Positions 1 through 11,720 of a stretch of DNA of 64,000 nucleotides are shown here, one piece after another (the first letter of the stretch is position 1; each line of letters begins with the position of its first letter). A program made the position numbers and the translations under genes. A model generated the notes under the pieces. That model made no database searches. It had not been told where the DNA came from and was given only the letters and a program-made list of their open reading frames with translations. The DNA is taken from the NCBI RefSeq assembly GCF_963678635.1, contig NC_087069.1:25036303-25100302 (forward strand). The letters are read 5' to 3'. The stretch comes from Symsagittifera roscoffensis. Lineage: Eukaryota; Xenacoelomorpha; Acoela; Convolutidae.

Positions 1-39
1 CCGAGTTCTCCATTACTACATATTAATACCAATCTTTCA

Positions 40-480
40 GATAAGTTGATTTTAAACTTCTATTTTTACCTTTCTTTTCAAGAATTTCATGGTCAACCTT
101 GTCAAAAGCTTTTGAAAGACCAAGCATTGTACAAGTCAGCGTACTTTTGTGGCTTAAAAAAATTGATACGTTCATTTAATTTTTACATTCTAAAATAGAA
201 AGTAGAATTATTAAATTCAGTTAACTCAGTCATTGTTTCAACTACGCCTCGCTGACTATGAAAACCAAATTGCTCATCAGCTAAAATTTCACACTTCTTC
301 AAAAAATCAATTATCCGTTTAAACATACAATTTTCAAAAAATTTGTCATAGTTGGAATTAAAGTTACTGGTCTATAAATGTTTATTTTTGTCTATGGTCC
401 ACTCTTATGAAACAGGTGAGTTTATACCATTTATAGGCATCTAGGGAAATTGCATTCAGACAGCGATTTTTTAAATAGGA
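40..480 (-). pseudogene. Degenerate LINE reverse transcriptase fragment
   Basis: Read on the minus strand, about 70-116 encodes a non-LTR RT motif A block (LSKAFDKVDHEIL). About 200-300 encodes the preceding fingers block (EQFGFHSQRG), and a block resembling TKFFENCMFKRI lies further upstream near 330-350. These are in the order expected of a LINE RT, but frameshifts and stops separate them and no start or catalytic YADD box is seen before the window edge. It is a dead 5'-truncated or decayed copy running off the left edge. Family assignment (CR1/Jockey-like against others) is not possible from this fragment. Confidence 0.6.
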
Positions 481-3400
481 TTGATATCCAGTCCCAAATA
501 GCAAGATTAATTTTTAAATAAGAAAATTGCTTTGGTCGTAGGTTTCTTGACTCTCCTTGGCTTTAACTCAAACATGTTTTGCAATTTTCACATTTTTTCC
601 TCATACTTTGTATTTTTATTTTCATTCATCTGGGCGTGTTTGAGAGTGTTTTTCAGACTGAACACTATGTTGATGTTTTTGGTCTTGTCAATCTTAAAAT
701 CGCGGCACAGTACATTCGTGTTTTTGGTTGCACTTTGATTGTTGATTGATCCTGAGTACTTAGCAAGCAAACCAAGAATTCTTCTGGTTTCGTTTGTGGT
801 GCTTTTTGTAGTGTTAAAAGTACCAGGGAGTTTTTTTTTCGTTTTTCATTTCCCTAAACAACTCCATCTCTGAATTTGTACAAACGATTGTGAGCACTCC
901 ACCTTTTCTCATAATAAGATGTTTTTTTTCAACAAAAACAGACCTGCTTCAACGTCGTCAATCAATCACGTCTCTGTAAGTGCAAATACTAATGGTGGCG
1001 GTTTCGCGTTCAATATACCTACGAACTTTTAGTATCGAAGTTTTGGTTCAATGATCCTATGTTCTGCAATAAAATATTGTTAGATCTCATTTTTTGATAG
1101 TGGTTTTCATTGCTGTTGCTTCAAGATTTTGTTTGCCATTTTAATGATATTTTTGAACATTTTTTCTTTTTCACTAAGATGTGATGTAATAATGTAGATC
1201 ACAAAACTGCATTGACTGGAAACAAAACATAAAAAACGACCATGGCCATTGAAATAAATATGAGTTAAGTCTAAAGTTCCGGTTTTTTTTAAGTCAAACA
1301 GAGACATCGAATAGTTTGACAAAACAGAAAGTTGCAACACCAAGCTCTTGTAGAATAAAATCAAAACATGTTTCAAACTTTCATTCTTTTTTTTTCAGAA
1401 CTGGAACAAAATATGCTAAAGAAGTGAAGCATCAAAACGTTTTTCTTCACTATGATTTTTCTTAATAAGCAAGGCATCTTAGAACTAAACTGAGCAGAAA
1501 ATCGCAAAGTCAATTTTTAGAAGACATTAATGAACTTTTTTACGAGTCAACTTTGGTAACTCCTCTCTGTGTTGCCTTAGTTTTTTCTTTCACACTTTTT
1601 CCTTGTTAAATTCACACTATTCACTTTTTTGAACTAAAGATTAATTAACGTCGCAACAAATTGCAAGCCAGTATTCAACTCTAGTTTAGTGCTTTTATGT
1701 TCCTGCTTTTCACCATTAAGGATAGACGCAGAAGAAAATCGCAGCACCTTTGATAAATTTGCTCATTTGTCCGGCCGGAATTTCATTTGAATACGCTGCC
1801 CGACGCGATGTTTTCCGAAAAACCCAAATTGCTTCTCAACAGATATGATTGTTACTTTTTTGCAATCCCCATAAAAACATATTAAACGAAAACAATTATG
1901 CCAAGACATTTTTACCTTCAAAATAGTTTCGTGAAACAAATTAGTGATGCCAGATCAAAACAAAGCAAAAAAATATATATAATTCATAAAAAGTTGGTTC
2001 CATAGATTTGTAAAAATACTAACTTCATAACCTACTGGTATTTAATTAAAAAAGGGGAATCTTTCTAGTTCTAAAGAGACTGACGATGAAATCCATGGAA
2101 ATTTGTTGCGGAAGTAAGCAACTTTGGAATTCCACCGCGTATTTTTTTCTGACTTTAATCTAATTTAGTGTAAAAATGGAAACTATAACCCAATTTTTGT
2201 GCTGAAGGTATTTGCTGAGGTAATAAAAATGCGGAATCAGCTATCGAATTTGGAACCTAGTTAAAAATGAAGAAGCTACTTTTAGTCACTTAATTTGCTT
2301 TATGCTAATTCAGCGACACTTTTTTATGAGCCGATAAGAATATATATTTCAATATATATTTGACCCTGAATTCTTCGACAAAATTGCGAGTGGGTTCCGC
2401 GTATAAAAGTTTGAACATATTGAAAGGTTTTATGAGGAATACGCTGTATTGTTTTCAGAAGGCAATCTGTAAAGCAGGGTTCAGTTGATGACGCAAACAT
2501 TTCCAGCTAAAACCCTTTCCTATGTTTCACTTTGCACCATACAATTTATCCAGACAGATTTTTTTTTAAATTTTTGGCGAGTTGCAAAAATGAAACGCAC
2601 AGTAAAAAAGAAATATTTTTAAAATAAACTTTCTAGAACGGTATTTTATTCAAACCTGCATATTTGTTTTTGAACAAAAAACATAGCAGGTCTTTGAAAA
2701 AACAAAAGCATTATTGAAAACCATCAAAATTTTCTACACGATCATCAAAAACGACATGCGCAGTTGAAGTTTAAAAAAAAATAACCCGAGATAGCTTAAA
2801 TGATCACGTAAAGTATCAATTGTGGGAAGTAAAAAATCATCACATGTTTTCACATGTCATTAGTATGATGTTTTTTGCCCGTTAGATTGATTTTTTAACG
2901 TACGCACGGATCTTGGTAATTTTACGTACGGATCTGAGAACATAATAAAAGGTTGAAATTGTTAACCTGAATTTTCATTTATTTATTTTCATTCAATGAG
3001 TTCCTTTGAAAGTTCAAGCTAAGAAAGTGTTGATAGAATTTATAAGAAAGTTTTGAAACTTTACATTCCAATATGAGCAAATTTTTTGAATAAATTAACA
3101 AATTGGACTACCTTTTGTTAAGTTCTGGCGGAAACTGACTCAATAGGAATAACGACTGGCTTTGAAAAAACTCCAATTTTGTGCTGTTCTTATGTTGGTT
3201 TTAGAAAATACTCACCAGGACAAGCAGTTTTCATTTGGCAAAAGCAACGCCAAATAATTTGACAATGGTTACAAAGTTTGAAGAGTGTTTATTGGTTAAA
3301 CTCGAGCTGTCGATGGGCAGAAAGGGAAATGTTGAAAATTTTGAAAAATGTTTATCCTCTGAAAAGTTATTGAGAAGAAAAGGTCCGATTTTTCCATAGG

Positions 3401-3977
3401 CGTTCCCCAGGGGTCATCATTCGATCCACTGAAGAAAGCTATTTTGAATATAAGCCAAAAAGTTGTTAGAACATTCTGCAAGTTTTAGTGTCTTACAAAA
3501 TTTTTAAAATATTTGACTTTGGTACCAGAAAACAAAAGTAGTGTAAGCAACCTACCTTTCTCTGTCGAAAAGAATTTGGAAGAGAAAAGGCGTAGAGCTC
3601 CTAAAGTGTTTCAAAGTTCCACAGATTAGAGTTTTTACTGCTGGAGCTTTTTTCTTTCTTATTATTTGAGGTTAATTATGAAGTTAAGGTTAGTTTTATG
3701 GAATCCAAAACAAAGACTTGTAATTCTGTTAAGCATTCAATTGCTGTCCTTTTTTGATTTTTCAATTAACTCTTTCGTCTTCACCGCGTTTAATATGCAC
3801 AATCACGGCCCAAGTCACTGTTCTTGTTGTTTGCTGTAAGTAATTTCTGACTAGAGCCAAAAAACAATAATGACAAAAATTTAATTTTGAGAGCTAAATC
3901 AAGTCGTTTCCTCTGTTTTTGAATTTCGCAGGCAAGAGAATTAATTTGATTAACTAATTAATAAGTTAATTAGAAAA
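481..3977. other. Noncoding AT-rich region
   Basis: No ORF here has recognisable domain content. The short ORFs (for example 1107-1376 minus and 3296-3481 minus) are low-complexity or lack codon structure. 500-1,400 lies upstream, in the minus sense, of the LINE fragment at 40-480 and may hold unrecognisable remains of the same element. I see no tRNA or rRNA. Confidence 0.5.
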
Positions 3978-4062
3978 TTTTGATATTCTTCATTTTCAAT
4001 TTTTATTCCGTCAGGGGTCTTAGACCCTGGCAGAATAAAAATGAAAATGGAGAACATCAAAA
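3978..4062. repeat. Near-perfect ~42-bp inverted repeat (hairpin)
   Basis: The arms 3978-4020 and 4021-4062 are nearly reverse complements. The centre is GGGGTCTTAGACCC, and the arms extend through AATAAAAAT/ATTTTTATT and GATATTC/GAACATC. The loop is about 3 nt, so a transcript would form an ~80-nt hairpin. A second AT-rich palindrome (TAATTAATAAGTTAATTA) lies just upstream at about 3953-3971. It could be a foldback transposon remnant or a small-RNA precursor, and the sequence does not decide between them. Confidence 0.7.
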
Positions 4063-7000
4063 CTAACCAAACATCAAAGACGAAATGAACTTTTCAAGAT
4101 TGGATGAAGCATTTCAATTACCTGAGCATAGTTGCATTCGTTACTTCCTTCGTTTGACATGTTCAGACTTCCAGACTCCGAAAGAACAAGAAGAAAGAAA
4201 TAGGTAATGATGATGATTCTGTTTTCTACTGCTGGTATAGTTCTGAGGATGGTAATGTTCCAGCCCAGGGCTAAATTGGAAATGAGATTAAAAGTATAAT
4301 TCAAAGAGAAGAATCACAAATAACAGAATGGAAAAGATCTAGTAGCTATTTTTAATATGATTTGAAATGCTTTGACTGTTCCACTTAGTTCCCTAATTAT
4401 CGTTTTTGATAACAAATATGCTCAATTTGTGGCTGATTTTTTTTTTTTTGAATTTGTAATTTTCCCTTAGTGAACCATAAAAATAAAATGAATTTTAGCT
4501 TTTTATTTTGATTGGGATGAAAAAATTTCAAAATCTTGTTCTTGATTGTTTTTTGTTCTAATTTCGGATAATTTTTTTTTCGATATTATGACTTATTGTA
4601 ACCTGAATTAGAGAAAACCAGTCTGGAAAGTGTAGCTCCCAAATGAATTTTACCTCTCTTTTATGAATTTCGTCTTTTATTTCCCTGCGGTATGTCAAAA
4701 GCTGAAAACCCCAGTCGATATTCAAGGGCTATAAAATCCTTAAAAAGATGAATTGAGAGCCATTTAACAAGAAATAACTGCTAGAGACTGGGGTTAAAAA
4801 AGTGGAAAATATGTTTGGAGTGGATGGTTTTTTTTTTATATAATCGAGCCACTTACCTAAGGGTTAAAGAGATAGTTTGGAGGTTCTAAGCATTGCTGAA
4901 TTATGAAAGTTATGTTTTGTATTTTTTTTTTCAAATTGAACATACAGGTAATTTAAAATGGGGAAAGTTTTCAGAATTACGAAAATAATGTGTTCAGAAT
5001 TACAAAAATAATGTGTAATGCAATTTTAAAATAACAGAAATTTCATGAGAAGAAATGATATTTGTGAATTATGAAGACTAAAAAATGGCGCACATGGTAG
5101 GAATTGAATTGTATTTAATGCTAATAAATAATCGCACGGATGTTACGTAAATAGTAAATATAAAAGTCTAAAAATGAAGTTTATGTTCTTTTAACAGGCC
5201 TCGGGAGGAAAGAAAATAAAAGTGAGAAAACAGAAAACGACCTATTTGGAATAAAATGGTTTCGGTGAAGTTATAACCGGAGGCATTTTAAACAAATTTT
5301 ATGCTCGTGTTAATCAATCGACTTTTGTGAAAAGAAATTGAGTTAAGAAGGAAATTACGTTCTTTTGATCATATTGACATGATGCCAATTGCGCAAAATG
5401 CGGGCATTTGGTGTTTGATTGGTTTTTAATGTGCGTGAAATATATAAAGGGTATATGAGGGGAAAATATTTCACGTTGTTTCGAATCAGTTGGTGATTCC
5501 GTCCTAGTTTCTAATTTGATGGCAAATGCACCATAAAAGATTAAAAATCAGATTTAATGCGACGTAACGATGATCAAATGCAACTTCAATGATGAAAAAC
5601 GGACCATTTCCTTAAGTTGACAGACAATGTTACTTAGAGACATCCCTCCCTTATCCCTTATCCGCTAACAGAAAACTAAATTTACCCCCCCCCCCCCATC
5701 CCCCCCTCTTTGATCACCAAATTAAGAATTTGGGACTTGGTGTCCACCATTTTTATTAAAGAGCAATAGAAAAGCACTTTCTTTCGTCTTCGAATTAATT
5801 ATTTTTATCACAAACAATTTATCGCAACTCCGGAGTCTTTTTAAACCTAATTTTTAGAGCTATTTTTGTAACTGAAGAAAAGTATCATGGATGAATGAAT
5901 CACACTTCGTGTTCACTTTCTATCAAATTTCACCAGAACTTAATTTAGGATAGGTTCTTATCAGACTCGTTCTGAGTCAAATTTCTAGATAAATGTGTCA
6001 ACCTCTGTCAAATTCAGATTCTATTTACACATGGTTTGCCCGGGGTTTGCGGTTTAACCTCGTTTTATTCAAATCTATGCCTGAAAGACATACGCCCTTT
6101 GATTAACTCTGCATATTGTACCATGATATGATCAATAGATTTGAAATGACAGATTTCTCAATAGCAAGAGTATACTTTTCACAAAGAAGGCGCATTCAAA
6201 GTACAGAAATAATGGCAAAAGAGACAAATGAATGTCTTTGAAATTGGTCATTTTGGCATCAAAGGCCTCAGAAACTTTTGATGTATCAATCTTGAACTGT
6301 ACAATTGTTTCATCATTTTGCAGATATAACTTGCAGATTTCATTTGAACAAATACAAATCAGAAAAAAACTGCTTAAAGTAAGACAAATACTTGAAAGTT
6401 ACAGCTGCCATTTAACTTGTCTCGTCTGCGAAAACTTTTTATTGAAAAAAGTTTAAAAAAATGAGTTTAGAGTTTTTAGTTTTTAGTTTTTTCTTATGCG
6501 TTGCCGCCCCAGTGACTAATAAGAGTTATAGTTTCAGTTTTTTTGTTAAAAATGGGGTACTTATTTGAATTTGTTTTGTAGTTAGTTAACTTCATCAAAT
6601 CAATGAGAAATGCTACTGAAAACTTAAATTTTGATCTACGATATTCATTAGAACAGAATATTCAGTATGAATATTCTGTTGTTGTTCTGACTATTTGCGA
6701 AGGTTTCTTTCTCTAGACATGCTTTGAATTTTTAATTATCCATTTTTGACATTTTTTTTAAAAATCTTTTGGAAAGTTTTGTTGTCTTGAGCTCAAACTT
6801 AAATTTTTTGTGAAGTTATGATAGATTAAAAATTGCTAATTTGTCATTTGGGACAATTAACCAGCGATATAATTCGAGCTATTAATGCGTAAGCAATTTA
6901 ATCTGACTTATGAGCAAAATTGGTTATATTGTACTTTAATGGTGTGTAAAGCGATGATTTAATAAAGTGCTCAAACTTATTTTAATTTTCTTCATTTTTT

Positions 7001-7997
7001 AAATTGTTATTTTTTAAAGAGAAACCTGCTCCAGGGACCTTAAAAAGCAGTCGAAACATTCAGGGCTCTGCCTTGGTTTGAGAAGTTTTGGTGTTCCGAC
7101 TTTCGAAGAAGACAGAATGTTCATGCTTGGGGTGTTTTTTTTTCAGTCAGTTTTTGGCGATCAAAACAATAGCTTTAAAAAACTTTTTATACCGCATTGA
7201 AGATATCTACCCCTTAAAATCAAATGTTATTTTAGATCTTTTTTGAAAAATTAAGGGTATTTGAAAATTGCCAACTTGGCCATGCTCAAGAATAATTTAT
7301 GTGCGTTTTAAATATTTATGTGCGCTTTAAAGTGGTAAAACGAATTATTTAAGCGTGGCGATTTATCGCGGAAAACGAAATAGTTCCAAATTGAATTGAT
7401 GCTAGATTTTTGGTCGTATTATTTCGTACGACTCAAACTTTCACAATTCATCTTTAATATTGTCCAAAACTTATAGTTTCTCAAAATTTTTTCCCAAAAA
7501 CTATTCGATATAATTTAAAGAGTAGTCGGAGCATTCAGGGTTTTGCTCGGTTTACGGGTAGTTTTGTAACTTTTAAAAGTCGGAACAGAAACTGATGAAT
7601 ATGAAATGGGTCTGAGAGGAAATTACTTGCAAGAATAATTTCCGCTCTGTTTCTTCGTCCGCCTGCCGCTATAATATATTCGACCGGATAGGTCCGACTA
7701 CTTAATCTAATTTGAATATTAGCCTGATTTTTTATTTTGAACTCTCAGGAGATTCATAGAAATGATTAATAATTGATGTTTCTCCGATAAGGAGAGTATC
7801 CATGAAAGGCTATCAGGCCTGTCTAAGCGTAGGCTGTTTGCTTATTTCCCACAAATCCTGGTTAAATAATGAAATACAAATTTTGAGAGCAAAATTACTT
7901 TTTCAGGACTGATTTTGTTCAAAATAAAACTTACAAAAACTGTAAGATTTTACAAGGATTAATTTAGACAGATTTTGAATAGTTGTTAGAAGCATCC
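4063..7997. other. Noncoding region with minor repeats
   Basis: No coding region can be supported. Visible structure: a C homopolymer at 5685-5697 followed by ATC and C6, a 13-bp perfect inverted repeat at 6652-6680, and a diverged ~65-bp direct repeat at about 7044-7110 and 7519-7590 (both contain a variant of AGTCG.A.CATTCAGGG). The ORF at 6232-6456 (plus) has no recognisable motif. Confidence 0.5.
6652..6680. repeat. 13-bp perfect inverted repeat
   Basis: AACAGAATATTCA (6652-6664) and TGAATATTCTGTT (6668-6680) are exact reverse complements separated by GTA. No neighbouring gene explains it as a regulatory site. Confidence 0.6.
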
Positions 7998-8158
7998 TAA
8001 AATAATAAAATTTTGAATAACAAGAGGATTTTATTGAAAAACTTGAGGCCATTTTTGTTCCGACCGCTTGAAAAATTTGAAGAAGTTTCAAAGAGTCAGA
8101 ACAAAAAAGACCTCAAGTTTTTATGTTAATTTTTCTTGTTATTCAAAACATTATTTTA
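7998..8158. repeat. Foldback repeat, arms of ~70 bp
   Basis: The left arm (about 7998-8066, including TTTTGAATAACAAGA and AACTTGAGG) is repeated in inverted form at about 8085-8158 (CCTCAAGTTTTT, TCTTGTTATTCAAAA). A spacer of about 20 nt separates them. The arms differ by scattered mismatches and small indels. This is the structure of a small foldback or MITE element. Confidence 0.65.
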
Positions 8159-9166
8159 GTTTTTATAGTCCTTTTTTCTTCTTTCTTTTGGTTTTCCACG
8201 CAAAATCAGGAACCACAAGTAATCATCGGAATGTGTCAAGTGGTATACCAAGTCGTGATTTGAACGCTATAAAAAATTTCAAAAAGTTGTCTCAGCCTTG
8301 AGACAAACAGGCTTTAGAATTTTCGATTTTCTTTTCATTTTTGAGCGCATGAAGCGAGCGAGAATGCTTAAAACAAATTCACTATGCCTAAATTAAGCCC
8401 TAAAAACTTAATTTTAGGCAGTTAGTTTTTAGATTTTTTATAACCATTTCGGTAACAACAATTTTTAAAAATTCAAAACTTTCCCGCAAAAAAAAAACTG
8501 GAAAAAAATGTTTTGAAACATACTTTTTTACTTTTTTTGTTTTTTTTTAGTTTTTCTATAATTCTTCTACGTATTTTTTTTCAATTTGCCCATAATAATC
8601 AGAGTGACGAACATGACTACACTAAAGTCTTATATCAGATCCTTTAATCACTCCACGCAGAAAAACTACACTAATTTGAATTTTTTGTGTAATTTTGTAA
8701 AGACTGTGTTGGGAACACTCTGAGCTACTTGAACAGTAACTGGCTATCCTTGTTATACTTGCAAAAAACTCAAAAACTGACAGCAATTGAGGTTTGCATG
8801 ATTTGTAGATTATACATTATATTTATGTGTGATATAAATTATAGTTTTAGAAACCAGTTTAAACTTAAATGCAGCTCTAGCCGCGAGTGACTAGGGGATC
8901 ACCATAATGAAGCATACTCGATGCCCAAATTCCTGAACGCGCACAACCCTCTGCATTGCAATTTTTAGAGTTAGTTTGAAGGGTTTCAACGATAATTTTT
9001 GATGATTAGCGTTTTAGAAGAACGCAAGCTTCTATTAAAATCTTTTCTGAGCCTCAAAAAGCTGATAAACAAAAAAATTCACCAATTGTGACAAAAAAAT
9101 TGAAACAAAAACCAACTGGGGAATTCATGATTTCATTTTTTGTGATTAAATGTTTGTGCAATTATT
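8159..9166. other. Noncoding region
   Basis: AT-rich, with several A and T homopolymers and no ORF or RNA gene that can be supported. Confidence 0.5.
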
Positions 9167-9558
9167 AAGCCGGGTCGAGTTTGAGTTATTTTGAACACGC
9201 AAATTTAAAAAATTTTAAATGCAAAATTCTAAAAATAATTTTTTAAGTTACTATTTGTGTAAATTGCCGAGCAGAGCTTTTTCACTAAATAGACAGTTAA
9301 AACTTAGCACTTACATTTATCAGACAACTCTTGATGCACAGATGGGATCCCTTTCCGTCAAATACGTTGAAATTAAATTCCAAATTTAATAAGGAGTTGC
9401 ATGACAAATTTAAGTGGTAAGATTTAACTGTCTATTTAGTGAAAGAGCTACGCTCGGCAATTCACGAAACTGGTAGCTTAAAATTTAAATTTTTAGAATT
9501 TTGCGTTTCGTCATATTTTTAATTTGTGTGTTCAAAATATCTCAAAATCGAGCCGGGT
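9167..9558. mobile_element. Foldback MITE with ~150-bp inverted repeats, TTAA flanks
   Basis: The left arm starts GCCGGGTCGAGTTTGAG at about 9169, and the right arm ends in the inverted equivalent (CTCAAAATCGAGCCGGGT) near 9557. The inner parts of the arms also match in inverted form, for example ACTAAATAGACAGTTAAA against TTTAACTGTCTATTTAGT, so each arm is about 150 bp with a central spacer of about 85 bp. TTAA occurs directly outside both ends, which would fit a piggyBac-type target duplication. No coding capacity. The superfamily is an inference from the flanks only. Confidence 0.7.
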
Positions 9559-10086
9559 TTAATGTTTGCAGAAAGATTTAGTCACCAAAATCATGCTATC
9601 ATTTTCCGATCCTCTAATGCAGTTCAAATTTTATTTTTTAAAATCAAGCACGTTACTGGATTATAAACTATAGCTTATAAGACTTACAATAAGTAGGATC
9701 AGAATATAATGAGGTAAGCTTTTATTGCGAGATATTGATTGCGAGAGTTTGAAATGTAGGTACAACAAGGGCTACTTTTGTTGAAGCAGTCGAATTGTAC
9801 AGCAATCAAAAGGATCAATATTTGCCCTCTTGCAATTTTGTTGGTCAGAAAATCTGTGTTGTTGATCCTGATCGACTTTTACTGACTTTGGTCTACTTTG
9901 GCGGTTTTGTGGTAAAAAACATCAATTTATCATACACAGATTAATTCCAATATACTTTAAAATGAAATTTGCTTCGTTCAAAACGATCAAATATGGTGAG
10001 AGAAATGACCATAAATTCTTCGGTTGGTGACTGAAAACATGTATGGCAGGGATCAATACGCTCGAAAAATAACGATCCTGCGTCAC
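9559..10086. other. Noncoding region
   Basis: No ORF, RNA gene or obvious repeat recognised. Confidence 0.45.
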
Positions 10087-10202
10087 AGGGGCGAACCTAG
10101 GATTTTCTCGAGGGGGGGGGGGGGCGGATTTTCAAAAAAAATTCGAAAATTTTGACGACTTTTTTTTAGGTCAACCAAATTGATTTTCCGAGCTCTCCTA
10201 AA
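10087..10202. mobile_element. Edge of a DNA-transposon MITE (hAT-like end), cut by gap
   Basis: The sequence starting CAGGGGCGAACCTAGGATTT and followed by a long G run resembles the ends of hAT-type MITEs common in invertebrates. The other end falls in or beyond the N gap, so neither the size nor the target duplication can be checked. Confidence 0.35.
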
Positions 10203-10402
10203 NNNNNNNNNNNNNNNNNNNNNNNNNNNNNNNNNNNNNNNNNNNNNNNNNNNNNNNNNNNNNNNNNNNNNNNNNNNNNNNNNNNNNNNNNNNNNNNNNN
10301 NNNNNNNNNNNNNNNNNNNNNNNNNNNNNNNNNNNNNNNNNNNNNNNNNNNNNNNNNNNNNNNNNNNNNNNNNNNNNNNNNNNNNNNNNNNNNNNNNNNN
10401 NN
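10203..10402. other. Assembly gap (200 N)
   Basis: Exactly 200 consecutive N, a typical fixed-size scaffold gap. ORFs spanning it are artefacts. The gap is flanked by a G-rich repeat edge and the repeat beginning at 10,404. Confidence 0.98.
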
Positions 10403-10403
10403 C

Positions 10404-10720
10404 GGGGGCAATGTTTTTCAACAGACCGAACTTTCACCAGACCGACTTTTTACCAGACAATGATGCAATAATTCAATTAGGATAAGTGTAAAGTTAGTGG
10501 AAAATTCAAAGAAGAAGCTTTTACAACAAACAAAACTTCGCTGAGAAACCGTGAAATGATTGTCTTCCAGCCTAAACGGCGCAATTTTATCTGTCAATAA
10601 CGATTGCATATCGAGTCTGGTAAAAGGTCCATAATTATGATTTTTCTGGGAAAAAGATCGGTATTCATAGCAAAATGTTTTTTTTTTACTTATGGATACG
10701 AAGGTGGTCATTGTTTCCCT
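10404..10720. repeat. Dispersed MITE-like repeat, copy 1
   Basis: It begins with iterated CAGACCGA/ACCAGACCGACTTTTTACC units, and an inverted unit (GTCTGGTAAAAGGTCC) recurs about 200 bp later. Diverged copies lie at 35,951-36,240 (same orientation) and 53,724-53,985 (inverted). The shared unit GGTCTGGTAAAA acts as a terminal inverted repeat. Minus-strand ORFs through it are conserved only because the DNA is conserved. Confidence 0.6.
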
Positions 10721-11306
10721 GGAGCATTTTTCTGTTTTTTCTAATCTGGGTAAAACTCTCTAGCGAACTGGAAATCATTTTGAGTAGTTAACCCAACAGT
10801 TTTTGTTTTAGGCCAATTCGGATTATTTATTATTCGACTTAAAATTGGGATTAAAACACTTTGAGATGGTACTGAAGTTTGATTGGTTAATTCTAGCCAA
10901 TCAGATCGAAGCAAAATAATTTTAGTTTAAGAAATTGGAATGATGATTTTGGGGCGGAATAAGTAAAAAGACCAACAACAACTAAAATAGCGTAATTTTT
11001 GACTGGTTTACATCCTCTCTGATTTTTAAGCTGTTTCATTTTAATTTAAACTGGCTTGACCAAAACCCATTTTGTTTCGATGAACAAATTGAAACTCAAT
11101 TAATTTAACTGAGATATGACTGAACACAGGCGAATTCAAAGTAAGACGGTCAAAACATGTCTAAAATAGGCCGAGACGATTTAAAAAAAAACAAAGTGGG
11201 CACCGCGATCTTATGAGTCGATGCAGGATGGATAATTTTTGGAAAAGGGGTAATTTCTGTTATGCGGCCCAAAATTATATAACGCTGAATGCGCCAAGAA
11301 ATTTGG

Positions 11307-11310
11307 CAAT
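11307..11310. other. Target-site duplication CAAT (left)
   Basis: CAAT directly precedes the LTR here and directly follows the other LTR at 30,225-30,228. The unoccupied paralog reads GGCAATTCAGC at 36,852-36,862, with CAAT only once (36,854-36,857). Confidence 0.9.
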
Positions 11311-11720
11311 TGAGTTAGAACCGACGTGCTTAACTCATAGAGTAATTTCGGATAGGGTACACCGTCTGCTCGTCACGCTATCTTATTTTCGGCCGGATAG
11401 ATTCGTGCAACTTCTTAGTCTAATACCGATCCTAATCTTACTCTTATACTATCTAGTCTCAGGTTGTTTAACTAGTCTCTGCTAGGCTCAATAGACCTAG
11501 GGTATACTGGTTTATTGCGGCTGCTGAAGTTCTCTTGGAGAGGCAACTAATTTCTAAGTTAAATTCAAATCTCTCTGGTGCTGAAATTACAAGTAATTTC
11601 AGCACTTACAAATAAGTGGGTTGTTAGTTAGATGGATCATGATTGGTTAATATTAAATACTTTACAGTGGTAAAATATCTAATTTATCCAATCATAAAAT
11701 GTAGTTTAGATCAGGTTCCA
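11311..11720 (-). repeat. 3' LTR of the giant element
   Basis: 410 bp, TG...CA bounded. It matches 29,815-30,224 except for five substitutions that I can see (about 98.8% identity). It contains a perfect 24-nt hairpin at 11,580-11,603. The purine-rich stretch directly outside it (GGATGGG on the minus strand, 11,721-11,727) is a short candidate polypurine tract. Confidence 0.95.
11580..11603. repeat. Perfect hairpin inside the LTR
   Basis: GCTGAAATTAC, two A residues, then GTAATTTCAGC: 11-bp perfect arms. The identical hairpin is in the other LTR at 30,084-30,107. Its role (termination, dimerisation, protein binding) cannot be told from sequence. Confidence 0.8.

Larger units (their letters stand above)
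10404..11310. repeat. Tandem duplication copy A, left part
   Basis: Homologous, with visible point and indel divergence, to 35,951-36,857. It stops exactly at the LTR of the giant element (11,311) and resumes at 30,225, so the retrotransposon split this duplication copy. Confidence 0.85.

Noticed and set aside
10083..10485. Several ORFs of 79-112 aa on both strands
   Set aside because: They exist only because the 200-N gap contains no stop codons.
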